Source: Oscillospiraceae bacterium (GTDB lineage: Bacteria > Bacillota > Clostridia > Oscillospirales > Ruminococcaceae). From it: 14,755 nt of DNA. Location of the stretch: assembly GCA_017451665.1 (NCBI GenBank), contig JAFTNX010000149.1:1-14755 (forward strand), written 5' to 3'. The notes below the pieces were generated by a model. That model saw only the letters and a program-made list of their open reading frames with translations, was not told the origin of the DNA and made no database searches. Below are positions 4,205-10,591 of the stretch, one piece after another (positions within the stretch are counted from its first letter, which is position 1; each line of letters opens with the position of its first letter). The position numbers were made by a program, and so were the translations under genes.

Positions 4205-5617
4205 ATGAGCGACAAAAAGCTCGGCAGACAAACTCCTACAAGCTCCGTAGTTTTACCATATCGTGATTCTTGTGGTAGTGATGCAGTTGATATCTATAAC
4301 CGTTCAGGCAGAACTGCTCAGGAATGGCAGGAACGTATGCTTGAAGACATTATGGCACTGAATGAAGAAAATCTTTGGGTGCATATGAAATTCGGTTGGA
4401 GCATTCCAAGACGAAATGGTAAGTCCGAGATTCTTATAATTCGTGCTATGTATGGTGTATCTCACAATGAACGTGTGCTTTACACCGCACACAGAACAAC
4501 AACCTCTCACAATGCGTGGGAAAAGGTTATTGAAAGGCTATCAAAAGCAGGCTTTGTTGAGGGCGAGGATTTCAAAACCACAAAGCAATTCGGTCTTGAA
4601 CGTATTGAGTGGCTGGGAACTGACGGTGTTATAAACTTTAGAACACGTTCTTCAAAGGGGGGGCTTGGTGAAGGTTATGACCTGCTCATCATAGATGAGG
4701 CACAGGAATACACCACCGACCAGGAATCAGCGCTTAAATATGTTGTCACCGACAGCAAAAACCCACAGACACTTATGTGTGGAACTCCACCGACAGCAGT
4801 CTCTTCCGGTACTGTTTTTCTTTCATATCGAAAGGAAGTGTTTTCAGGCAAAGCACAAGATAGTGGCTGGGCTGAATGGTCTGTTCCAGAGCTGACCGAC
4901 GCTCACAACCCAGAATTGTGGTATGAAACAAATCCGTCACTGGGAACAATTCTTTCGGAGCGTACTATTCGTTCAGAGCTTGGTGATGACCAGGTTGACG
5001 ATAACATTCAGCGTCTTGGTTTATGGCTACGGTACAATCAGAAATCAGCTATAAGCAAAGAAGAATGGGAAAGCTATACTGCTGATACCATACCAAAAAT
5101 CAAAGCAGATACAAAGCTTTATTTCGGTGTCAAGTACGCTAAAACCACAGCTAACGTTTCGCTTTCGGTTGCATTTAAAACCGACAATAAAATATTTGTT
5201 GAAGCCATTGACTGCCGTCCTGTTCGTGACGGGAATCAGTGGCTTATTGAATTTCTACGTTCAAAGAGAGCCGAAAAGGTTGTTATTGACGGCGCAGGAA
5301 ATCAAAGTATTTTAGAAGCAGATATGAAAAATGAAGGCGTTAAGTGTAAAGCTGTTCTGCCAAAGGTAGCAGAAATAGTTGAAGCTAATGCTTTGTTTGA
5401 AAAAAAGCTGTTTGACGGTGAAATTATTCACAAAAATCAGCCTGCACTTACACAAGCTGTGGCAAACTGTGAACACCGTGCCATTGGTAGTGGTGGTGGA
5501 TATGGTTATGCATCAATACTCGAAGGGGCAGATATTTCACTGCTTGAATCTGTCACTCTTGCGCACTGGCTTTGTGCTAATGCCAAGGAAAAGAAAAAGC
5601 AGGTAATCAGCTATTAA
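4205..5617 (+). CDS. terminase large subunit (TerL)
   Basis: 470 residues, ATG at 4205 after AAAGGAGTGA. It is the ATP-driven packaging motor and nuclease acting at the portal. The N-terminal ATPase has a deviant Walker A, WSIPRRNGKS (about 65-74), and Walker B LLIIDEAQEY (160-169, with D164 and E165). A motif-III-like stretch, MCGTPPTAVSSG, follows at about 191-202. The nuclease half starts near KLYFGVKYAKTT (304-315). Later acids are IDGAGN (D362) and EGADISLLES (D443). The first catalytic acid, normally soon after the 'GVD/GVKF..DG' strand, is not obvious here. The gene sits after HNH and before the scaffold, not before the portal. No small terminase gene is adjacent. Confidence 0.92.
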   Translation: MSDKKLGRQTPTSSVVLPYRDSCGSDAVDIYNRSGRTAQEWQERMLEDIMALNEENLWVHMKFGWSIPRRNGKSEILIIRAMYGVSHNERVLYTAHRTTTSHNAWEKVIERLSKAGFVEGEDFKTTKQFGLERIEWLGTDGVINFRTRSSKGGLGEGYDLLIIDEAQEYTTDQESALKYVVTDSKNPQTLMCGTPPTAVSSGTVFLSYRKEVFSGKAQDSGWAEWSVPELTDAHNPELWYETNPSLGTILSERTIRSELGDDQVDDNIQRLGLWLRYNQKSAISKEEWESYTADTIPKIKADTKLYFGVKYAKTTANVSLSVAFKTDNKIFVEAIDCRPVRDGNQWLIEFLRSKRAEKVVIDGAGNQSILEADMKNEGVKCKAVLPKVAEIVEANALFEKKLFDGEIIHKNQPALTQAVANCEHRAIGSGGGYGYASILEGADISLLESVTLAHWLCANAKEKKKQVISY

Positions 5618-5650
5618 GTGGTTTTCACTTGATAAATAAACACCTATAAC
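5614..5650 (+). promoter_or_regulatory. short hairpin and weak promoter-like pair before the scaffold gene
   Basis: AAGTG (5616-5620) pairs with CACTT (5626-5630) around GTTTT, extendable by a few pairs. No T-run follows, so it is not a good terminator. TTTTCA (5622-5627) and TATAAC (5645-5650) are 17 bp apart and could be a weak promoter for the scaffold and capsid genes. Both readings are tentative. Confidence 0.25.
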
Positions 5651-5677
5651 TACGGGGAAAAGTAGGAGGACTAAATT

Positions 5678-6145
5678 ATGTCAGAAGAATTCAAGCCAAT
5701 TGAAACACAGGAAGCGTTTGATGCTGCTATCAAGAGCAGACTTGACCGCAACACACGAACAGTAACAGAAGAAGTTACTAAAAAGTATGAAGGCTATCTT
5801 TCGCCTGATGACGTTGCAAAAAGCAACGAGGAATACACCAAGCAGATAGCTGAACTTAATGAAAAGCTCAAGGGAAACGAAACGACAATTGCAGATTTGA
5901 CTGCAAAAAACAAGGCATACGAGACCAACTCGGCAAAAATGAAAATCGCCCACGAAATCGGAATTCCTTTTGAACTTGCAGATAAGCTGTCAGGAGAAAC
6001 AGAGGAAGACATCAGAAAGGATGCTGAAAAGCTTGCAAAATTCACTACAAAAGCACAGCCTTCTCCGATGTTTTCAGGAGAAAAGCCTGCAGGTAATTCA
6101 AATGACGCAGCATTTAGAGAAATGTTGCAGAACTTAAAGAAATAA
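5678..6145 (+). CDS. capsid scaffolding protein (DUF4355-like)
   Basis: 155 residues, ATG at 5678 after TAGGAGGAC. It is highly charged, with a long predicted coiled coil at about 45-95 (EEYTKQIAELNEKLKGNETTIADLTAKNKAYE). The domain that follows (MKIAHEIGIPFELADKLSGETEEDIRKDAEKLAKF, about 88-122) is typical of DUF4355 / gp20-like scaffolds. The C-terminus is flexible (PMFSGEKPAGNSND) and ends in a short helix (AAFREMLQNLKK), which in such proteins usually contacts the coat protein. It lies 15 nt before the major capsid gene, the normal order. Scaffolds guide prohead assembly and are then lost. I see no protease gene, so it may leave intact. Confidence 0.85.
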   Translation: MSEEFKPIETQEAFDAAIKSRLDRNTRTVTEEVTKKYEGYLSPDDVAKSNEEYTKQIAELNEKLKGNETTIADLTAKNKAYETNSAKMKIAHEIGIPFELADKLSGETEEDIRKDAEKLAKFTTKAQPSPMFSGEKPAGNSNDAAFREMLQNLKK

Positions 6146-6160
6146 TGGAGGTAATTTTTT

Positions 6161-7081
6161 ATGAGTACAACAACTACATCAGGAACACTTTTTAAGCCGG
6201 AGCTTGTAACCGAAATGTTCAACAAGGTTAAGGGCCATTCCTCACTTGCAAAGCTCTGTGGAATTTCACCTATTCCATTTGCAGGAACAGACACATTTGT
6301 TTTCACAATGGATGGTGAAGCGTCAATTGTTGGTGAAGGAAAGAACAAGCCGGCAGGCGAGGCTGATTTTGCACCAGTTACAATTAAGCCTATCAAGTTT
6401 ATTTATCAGCACAGAGTTACAGACGAATTCGTTCACCTTGCAGAAGAGAAACAGCTCCCATATCTCAAGGCTTTTTCAGAAGGCTTTGCAAAGAAGATGT
6501 CAAGAGCTTTGGACATTGCTGCTTTTCATGGTGTAAACCCTTATGACGGCGAAGCGTCTGATACAGTAGGTAATAACTGTTTCGACAAGGCTGTTGAAAA
6601 TGTTATTACATACGATTCAGCTAAACCAGACGACAACATTGACGACGCTGTTGCTCTTATTCAGGGTGCAGACGGAGCGGTAACAGGTATTGCTATGTCA
6701 CCAACTTTCGGTTCTGCTCTCGGAAAGATGAAGACAGCAGATTCACACACAGCTATGTATCCTGAATTTCGTTTTGGTGCAAATCCTTCTACCTTTGGTG
6801 GTATGGCATCTGATGTCAACAACACAATGGAATTCGGCTCAAGCAATGACAGAGCTATTGTGGGTGACTTTGCCAACGCTTTCAAGTGGGGCTACGCAGA
6901 GAATGTTCCACTTGAAATCATTCAGTTTGGCGACCCTGACGGTCTTGGAGACCTCAAGAGAACAAACCAGATTGTTCTCAGAGCAGAGGCTTATATCGGC
7001 TGGGGTATTCTTGACAAGACAACTTTTGCTCGTATTACAACAGATGGTGCTGCAGCTGCATCAGAACAGGGAACTGAATAA
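6161..7081 (+). CDS. major capsid protein (HK97 fold)
   Basis: 306 residues, ATG at 6161 after TGGAGGTAA. The sequence fits the Phage_capsid HK97-type family: an N-arm (about 1-30), then HSSLAKLCGISPIPFAGTDTFVFTMDGEASIVGEGKNKP (P-domain and E-loop region), TIKPIKFIYQHRVTDEFV, the spine helix EKQLPYLKAFSEGFAKKMSRALDIAAFHGVNP (about 95-127), and a C-terminal A-domain region (QIVLRAEAYIGWGILDKTTFARI). The N-arm is short, in keeping with a separate scaffold gene and no fused delta domain. It builds the icosahedral shell and should be the most expressed head gene. A strong hairpin lies 50 nt after its stop (7134-7164). Confidence 0.9.
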   Translation: MSTTTTSGTLFKPELVTEMFNKVKGHSSLAKLCGISPIPFAGTDTFVFTMDGEASIVGEGKNKPAGEADFAPVTIKPIKFIYQHRVTDEFVHLAEEKQLPYLKAFSEGFAKKMSRALDIAAFHGVNPYDGEASDTVGNNCFDKAVENVITYDSAKPDDNIDDAVALIQGADGAVTGIAMSPTFGSALGKMKTADSHTAMYPEFRFGANPSTFGGMASDVNNTMEFGSSNDRAIVGDFANAFKWGYAENVPLEIIQFGDPDGLGDLKRTNQIVLRAEAYIGWGILDKTTFARITTDGAAAASEQGTE

Positions 7082-7083
7082 TT

Positions 7084-7236
7084 ATGAAGTATCGTAATAT
7101 TCACAATGGCAGAATTATCGAAATCACCTCAAAACTCACCTCTCCCGACTGGGTTGAGGTGAGTAACGAGAAAAAGCAACCTGAAAAGGTGGTGGAAAAG
7201 AATGAGCGAAAGAAAGAAGTACGCAGAAGTAAGTGA
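7084..7236 (+). CDS. short capsid-linked protein (DUF7302-like?)
   Basis: 50 residues, ATG at 7084, two bases after the capsid stop, with the end of the capsid gene (CAGGGAACTG) as a poor ribosome binding site. It is probably translated by coupling. The sequence begins MKYRNIHNGRIIEITSKLTSPDWVEV, then has a very charged tail (EKKQPEKVVEKNERKKEVRRSK). It resembles the short 'KyrN..nGriiEi...l...dW.ev' proteins often found between capsid and connector genes of Bacillota phages. Their role is unknown; a capsid-stabilising or connector role would be a guess. Its 3' end overlaps the next gene by 35 nt, and a 9+3 bp hairpin lies inside it. Confidence 0.6.
   Translation: MKYRNIHNGRIIEITSKLTSPDWVEVSNEKKQPEKVVEKNERKKEVRRSK
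7134..7164 (+). other. strong RNA hairpin just after the capsid gene
   Basis: ACTCACCTC (7134-7142) is the exact reverse complement of GAGGTGAGT (7156-7164). Inside, CCC (7144-7146) pairs with GGG (7151-7153) around GACT. No T-run follows, so it is not an ordinary terminator. Its place soon after the capsid stop suggests mRNA processing or protection of the capsid transcript 3' end. This is inference. Confidence 0.45.
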
Positions 7237-7627
7237 CATAAAAGCTCTTGGAAAACCACTTACAACTGCACAGCTTGATGCAGCAGAAATACTTCTTGAA
7301 ACGGCATCTTCAAAGCTTCGAATAACTGCCACAAAGTATGGCAAAGACATCGATAAAATGATTGCTGATGAAACGCTCGGAGCTGATTATGAGCTGGCTG
7401 TAAAGGGTGTAGTTATTCAGGCAGTTGTCAGAGCACTTGACAGTATGTCTGATTATTCGCCAGCTATAACGCAGGGTTCACAGTCAGCTATGGGATACAG
7501 CGTATCTATGACTTATCTGAATGCAGGACAGTCTCTTTATTTTTTAAGAAATGAGCTTAAGGACCTTGGCATTCTTCGTCAGACCTGGGGAGCTATGGAG
7601 GTGTATGGCAATGGTAACGATGATTAA
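7202..7627 (+). CDS. head-tail connector protein (Gp6/Gp15-like adaptor)
   Basis: 141 residues, ATG at 7202 after AAAGGTGGTGG. The first part is helical (YAEVSDIKALGKPLTTAQLDAAEILLETASSKLRI), then LAVKGVVIQAVVRALDSMSDYSPAITQGSQSAMGYSVSMTYLNAGQSLYFLRNELKDLGI. It matches the Gp15/Gp6-type adaptor family that binds below the portal after DNA packaging. The 'QGsqSamGYSvSmTYlNaG...L...eLk.LG' stretch is typical of these proteins in Bacillota phages. It overlaps the short gene before it by 35 nt and the head-closure gene after it by 17 nt, as in a compact neck operon. Confidence 0.8.
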   Translation: MSERKKYAEVSDIKALGKPLTTAQLDAAEILLETASSKLRITATKYGKDIDKMIADETLGADYELAVKGVVIQAVVRALDSMSDYSPAITQGSQSAMGYSVSMTYLNAGQSLYFLRNELKDLGILRQTWGAMEVYGNGNDD

Positions 7628-8234
7628 AGGCATTGACATTACTCTTTATACCGACAGCGATACAAAAACTGTCAGTAACGTGCTTGTAGGAGAACCTGCA
7701 ACGAGTGAAGGAACACTTTCTTATACCCTTGCTATTCCAAAAGGTGATTCTCACATCTGGACTGACAAGAAGGTAAGCTTTTTCAATAAGACATTCCGAA
7801 CAATAGGATATCCTGTTGAAGGAATTGAAGAAAATCTTCCTTTGTTATGGAATAAGCAGATTAAGGTTGAACTTCTCATCACAAATGGGAATTGCACGTT
7901 CTTTGAAAAGGACACCTTCACAAAGCACGTTTTCAGTGATGTTTTGTATCAAGATTTAAGAGGTGAAGCCTTTACAAAATCAGGGGAACAGAAAAAGGGT
8001 GATGTGAATATTCACATCTATGCTGTCAATCACGACGATTTCAGTTACACACCTAAAAGTGGTGATATTGTTGTGTTTGGAGAATGTGATTTTATTTTTG
8101 ACACATCCTCACAGCAGACAGCCTCTGTAAGTATGAAAAGCTTTCGTGAGCTTTATCCCGGCTATGCCGTAGTCAGTACTTCGGAGCATAAGATTTGTGG
8201 GACACTTCCTGATTACATCATAACTGCCAGATAG
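7611..8234 (+). CDS. head-closure (stopper) protein apparently fused to a DUF6751-like domain
   Basis: 207 residues from ATG 7611, chosen because GGAGG at 7597-7601 is well spaced for it. The in-frame ATG at 7620 is too far, and the open frame from 7551 has no such site. Residues about 1-90 (MIKGIDITLYT...VLVGEPAT...YTLAIPKGDSHIWTDKKVSFFNKTFRTIGYPVEGIEENLPLLWNKQIKVE) look like the head-tail stopper that closes the connector channel. From about residue 100 the sequence (FTKHVFSDVLYQDLRGEAFTKSGEQKKGDVNIHIY...SGDIVVFGECDF) resembles DUF6751-like proteins, which I recall as separate neck genes in related phages. No stop or ribosome binding site lies between the parts, so a fusion is likely. Domain names are from memory of family patterns. 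Confidence 0.7.
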   Translation: MVTMIKGIDITLYTDSDTKTVSNVLVGEPATSEGTLSYTLAIPKGDSHIWTDKKVSFFNKTFRTIGYPVEGIEENLPLLWNKQIKVELLITNGNCTFFEKDTFTKHVFSDVLYQDLRGEAFTKSGEQKKGDVNIHIYAVNHDDFSYTPKSGDIVVFGECDFIFDTSSQQTASVSMKSFRELYPGYAVVSTSEHKICGTLPDYIITAR

Positions 8235-8245
8235 GTGGTGTCTGT

Positions 8246-8599
8246 GTGAAGCCTAATCTTAAATGGAATAAGAATTTCAAGAAAAACAAAAGAAAACTGC
8301 TTGCTGAAATTCAGGACCATGTTGACACCCAGTGCGTTAAGAGAATGACACCATTTGTACCTGTGGCGCTTCCAAAGTATAGGCACGCAGGAAAGCTTCG
8401 TGATTCCGTTAAGATTTCAAAGCCCGGTGAAATAGTTTTTACAGCAAAATTTGCAAGAAAAGACTATTATGCTCACAAAAACCATCAACGAGGAGGAAAT
8501 CCAAAAGCGAAACGTTTGTGGTTTGAGGTTATGAAAGATACAGACGGGGAATCAATTCTGAAAGGTGCAAAAGCTATTGTAAGGAAGGATAAAAAATGA
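8246..8599 (+). CDS. minor capsid / neck protein (Minor_capsid_2-like)
   Basis: 117 residues, GTG start at 8246 after AGGTGGTG. The protein is small and very basic (MKPNLKWNKNFKKNKRKLLAEIQDHVDTQCVKRMTPFVPVALPKYRHAGKLRDSVKISKPGEIVFTAKFARKDYYAHKNHQRGGNPKAKRLWFEVMKD). It fits the minor capsid 2 family, comparable to HK97 gp10 neck proteins: an N-terminal helix with 'Rm.PfVP', a 'G.LrdSv' strand and the 'aYa....h..gnp.a.r.WFe.mk' end. It probably sits between head-closure protein and tail terminator. Its stop overlaps the next ATG by four bases (ATGA), which implies coupled translation. Confidence 0.78.
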   Translation: MKPNLKWNKNFKKNKRKLLAEIQDHVDTQCVKRMTPFVPVALPKYRHAGKLRDSVKISKPGEIVFTAKFARKDYYAHKNHQRGGNPKAKRLWFEVMKDTDGESILKGAKAIVRKDKK

Positions 8600-9009
8600 A
8601 TGTAATTGAAAAAGTCAAGGAAATATTGCAGAATTTCCCTAAAATCAATGAAGTCTGCAACGAAATCAATGTTGATTTTACAGACACAGAACCCACAAGC
8701 TATGGCCTTGCTCCGACAGGTGATGAACTTATATCTGAGGACATTCTCGGAAACCAAAAAAGACAGCACTCTTTTATTCTACACGCTACATACAGTGGCA
8801 TTAACGACTACGAGAGACTTTCAAACAGTGGAGTACTTCTTGAACTATCACAGTACCTTGATAGACTTGATGAACAAGCTATTGACAACGGAATTATAAC
8901 CAAAATTCGAGCTACTAATGGTATGCTTTATGAAATTCCAGAAGAAAACTATTCAGATGGAATTAAGTATCAGCTCACTATTGTGGCATCATACACAATT
9001 GAAATTTAG
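8596..9009 (+). CDS. tail terminator protein (Minor_capsid_3-like)
   Basis: 137 residues, ATG at 8596 within ATGA, after an AAGGAT site. The pattern (IEKVKEILQNFPKI...INVDFTDTEPTSYGLAPTGDELISEDILGNQKRQHSFILHATYSGINDYERLSNSGVLLELSQYLD...YQLTIVASYTIEI) agrees with the phage tail terminator / minor capsid 3 family. Its hexamer caps the finished tail and joins it to the neck. The order neck protein, tail terminator, tail tube supports the call. No odd features. Confidence 0.8.
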   Translation: MNVIEKVKEILQNFPKINEVCNEINVDFTDTEPTSYGLAPTGDELISEDILGNQKRQHSFILHATYSGINDYERLSNSGVLLELSQYLDRLDEQAIDNGIITKIRATNGMLYEIPEENYSDGIKYQLTIVASYTIEI

Positions 9010-9026
9010 AAAGGCAGGTAATTTAT

Positions 9027-9533
9027 ATGACAGACAAAATCGGAAAGCTCAAGCGTTCTCATCTTATCCACGCCATTGACACAACTATGGGTGGGGATAC
9101 TCCAAGCTGGTATATTCTCGGCAAGGATATCGAGGACTTGAGCGTAGAGCTTAACCCTGAAACAGAAACTGTCAAGAATATTCTTGATGAAACATCAGTA
9201 AATGACAATGGCTATGAGCCTTCACTTGACGCAGAAACATTCTATGCAAATCCACAGGACCCTCTTTATCCTGTGCTTAAAAACATTGCTATGAATCGTC
9301 TTACAGGTGATGCTTGTAAGACAAAAATCATTGAAATTGTTGTTGATGACGCATCGGGCAGTTATGACGCCTGGACAGAGGACATTATTATTAAGCCACA
9401 GTCTTACGGTGGTCCTCAGGGTGGTGTCAATATTCCTTTCAATGTTACATTTAACGGTGGCAGAAAGAAGGGTAAAGCATCAATTGACAAGGGTGCAATT
9501 ACATTCAACGAAACTACTGCAACAGAATCATAA
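9027..9533 (+). CDS. major tail (tail tube) protein
   Basis: 168 residues, ATG at 9027 after AAGGCAGGTA. It is acidic and beta-rich. The segment WYILGKDIEDLSVELNPETETVKNILDETSVNDNGYEPSLDAETFYANPQDPLYPVLKNIAMNRLTGD is characteristic of siphovirus tail tube subunits of this type, and the C-terminal half (YGGPQGGVNIPFNVTFNGGRKKGKASIDKGAITF) fits too. It stacks as hexamer rings to form the tail tube. A terminator follows at 9543-9566, as often seen after this highly expressed gene. No sheath gene is present, which argues for a long non-contractile tail. Confidence 0.85.
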   Translation: MTDKIGKLKRSHLIHAIDTTMGGDTPSWYILGKDIEDLSVELNPETETVKNILDETSVNDNGYEPSLDAETFYANPQDPLYPVLKNIAMNRLTGDACKTKIIEIVVDDASGSYDAWTEDIIIKPQSYGGPQGGVNIPFNVTFNGGRKKGKASIDKGAITFNETTATES

Positions 9534-9542
9534 CATCAAGAC

Positions 9543-9566
9543 GGGGGATTTTATATCCCCCTATTT
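9543..9566 (+). terminator. terminator after the tail tube gene
   Basis: GGGGGAT (9543-9549) pairs with ATCCCCC (9555-9561) around a TTTAT loop, followed by TATTTTCAT. It lies 10 nt after the tail tube stop and 22 nt before the ATG of the tail chaperone gene. It probably reduces, but does not abolish, transcription of the tail genes downstream. Confidence 0.7.
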
Positions 9567-9587
9567 TCATTAAAGGAGTAAATAACA

Positions 9588-10007
9588 ATGACTAATTTGA
9601 ATTTTAATGACGGCCGAAAAACCTTTTTAGTAAACGGAACAGTTGAAATATCATTCAATCCGTCAGACTTCGGGCTTATCTCGAGAATGTCCGAGGTTAT
9701 GGATAATATTTCAGAAATCGAAAAGAAATATGAGATTTTTGAAAATGAAACTGACGATATTAAGGCACTGGGTGTCAAAATGGCTGAATTTGACAGAGAG
9801 GTCAGAGAACAGCTTGACCAGCTCTTTGGAGCAGAGATTTCGGACAAGCTTTTCGGCACTACAAACTGCATGTCTTGCGCAGGTGGACAGCCTATCTGTA
9901 TTAACTTTGCAGAAGCTGTATTTCCGGTTATTGCAAAGGAAATCGAAGCCGAGAAAAAGAAAGCTGAAAAGAAAATCAACAAGTACGTTAGTCAGGTGAA
10001 AAAATGA
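9588..10007 (+). CDS. tail assembly chaperone (gpG-like)
   Basis: 139 residues, ATG at 9588 after AAAGGAGTAA. The first part (MTNLNFNDGRKTFLVNGTVEISFNPSDFGLISRMSEVMDNISEIEKKYEIF) matches the short chaperone that coats the tape measure before tube polymerisation. FGTTNCMSCAGGQPICINFAEAVFPVIAKEIEAEKKKAEKKINKY is a typical C-terminal region, with three cysteines and a lysine-rich helix. The gene ends GTG AAA AAA TGA: six A (9999-10004) run into the ATGA overlap with the next gene. A -1 shift there would join both reading frames (see findings), like gpG/gpGT in lambda. Confidence 0.8.
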   Translation: MTNLNFNDGRKTFLVNGTVEISFNPSDFGLISRMSEVMDNISEIEKKYEIFENETDDIKALGVKMAEFDREVREQLDQLFGAEISDKLFGTTNCMSCAGGQPICINFAEAVFPVIAKEIEAEKKKAEKKINKYVSQVKK

Positions 10008-10564
10008 TAGGCTGTCTGCCTAAGTCACTTGAAGTAGACGGTGTGTCTTATCTTATCAGAAGTGACTTCCGAACAGTACTGCTTATCATTCAGGCGTTCA
10101 ATGATGCAGAGCTGTCAGATTTTGAAAAAAGTGTAGTTTGTCTTGAATGTCTTTACGAAGAAATACCTGACAATGTGGAGGTAGCTCTTGAAAAGGCCGT
10201 ATGGTTTATTGACGGTGGCTCTCTTGAAAAAAAGCAAAGTCAGGCTAAAGTTTATGACTGGGAACAGGACGAAAGTATTATTTTTTCAGCAATAAACAAG
10301 GTAGCAGGCTTTGAAACCCGAGAAAAAGAATATATGCATTGGTGGACTTTTCTCGGTTATTTTTGTGAAATTGGTGAAGGTGCTTTTTCCTCTGCTGTTT
10401 CTATTCGCTCCAAGATTGCAAAGGGAAAGAAATTAGAAAAGTATGAAAAGGACTTTTTAAAAGAAAACAAAGAGCTTATTACTCTTAAAGAAAAGAAAAC
10501 TCCTGAACAAATTGCTGATGAAGAGTATGACAATAAAATTCTTAAGGAGTTGTTAGGACAATAA
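10004..10564 (+). CDS. bacteriophage Gp15-like tail chaperone partner
   Basis: 186 residues if started at ATG 10004, which overlaps the previous stop (ATGA). The sequence fits the phage Gp15 family: VDGVSYLIRSDFRTVLLIIQAFNDAELSDFEKSVVCLECLYEEIP, AVWFIDGG, then VYDWEQDESIIFSAINKVAGFETREKEYMHWWTFLGYFCEIGEGAFSSAVSIRSKIAKGKKLEKYEKDFLKENKELITL. This gene regularly lies between the gpG-like chaperone and the tape measure and is taken as the second chaperone. It may be made by re-initiation at the overlap, as a -1 frameshift fusion, or both. The start has no strong ribosome binding site (CAGGTGAAAAA), which favours coupling or frameshift. Its last codons form half of a 13-bp hairpin (10542-10572). 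Confidence 0.8.
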   Translation: MIGCLPKSLEVDGVSYLIRSDFRTVLLIIQAFNDAELSDFEKSVVCLECLYEEIPDNVEVALEKAVWFIDGGSLEKKQSQAKVYDWEQDESIIFSAINKVAGFETREKEYMHWWTFLGYFCEIGEGAFSSAVSIRSKIAKGKKLEKYEKDFLKENKELITLKEKKTPEQIADEEYDNKILKELLGQ

Positions 10565-10572
10565 CTCCTTAA
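10542..10572 (+). other. 13-bp hairpin between Gp15-like gene and tape measure
   Basis: TTAAGGAGTT (10542-10551) is the exact reverse complement of AACTCCTTAA (10563-10572). Three more pairs (one G-U) close on an AGGAC loop at 10555-10559. It covers the stop codon of the chaperone gene and ends just before the tape measure ribosome binding site (GAGGAGGT). No T-run follows, so a terminator is unlikely. A role in mRNA processing or translation control is inferred. Confidence 0.5.
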
Positions 10573-10591
10573 TGAGAGGAGGTAAAACAGT

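Noticed and set aside
5794..6396. Minus-strand open frame of 200 codons across scaffold and capsid genes
   Set aside because: It lies opposite two well-supported genes and its product is a low-complexity Ser/Ala/Phe-rich translation typical of antisense frames.
7551..7610. Longer start for the head-closure gene at 7551
   Set aside because: The added residues come from connector coding sequence in another frame; GGAGG at 7597-7601 fits the ATG at 7611.
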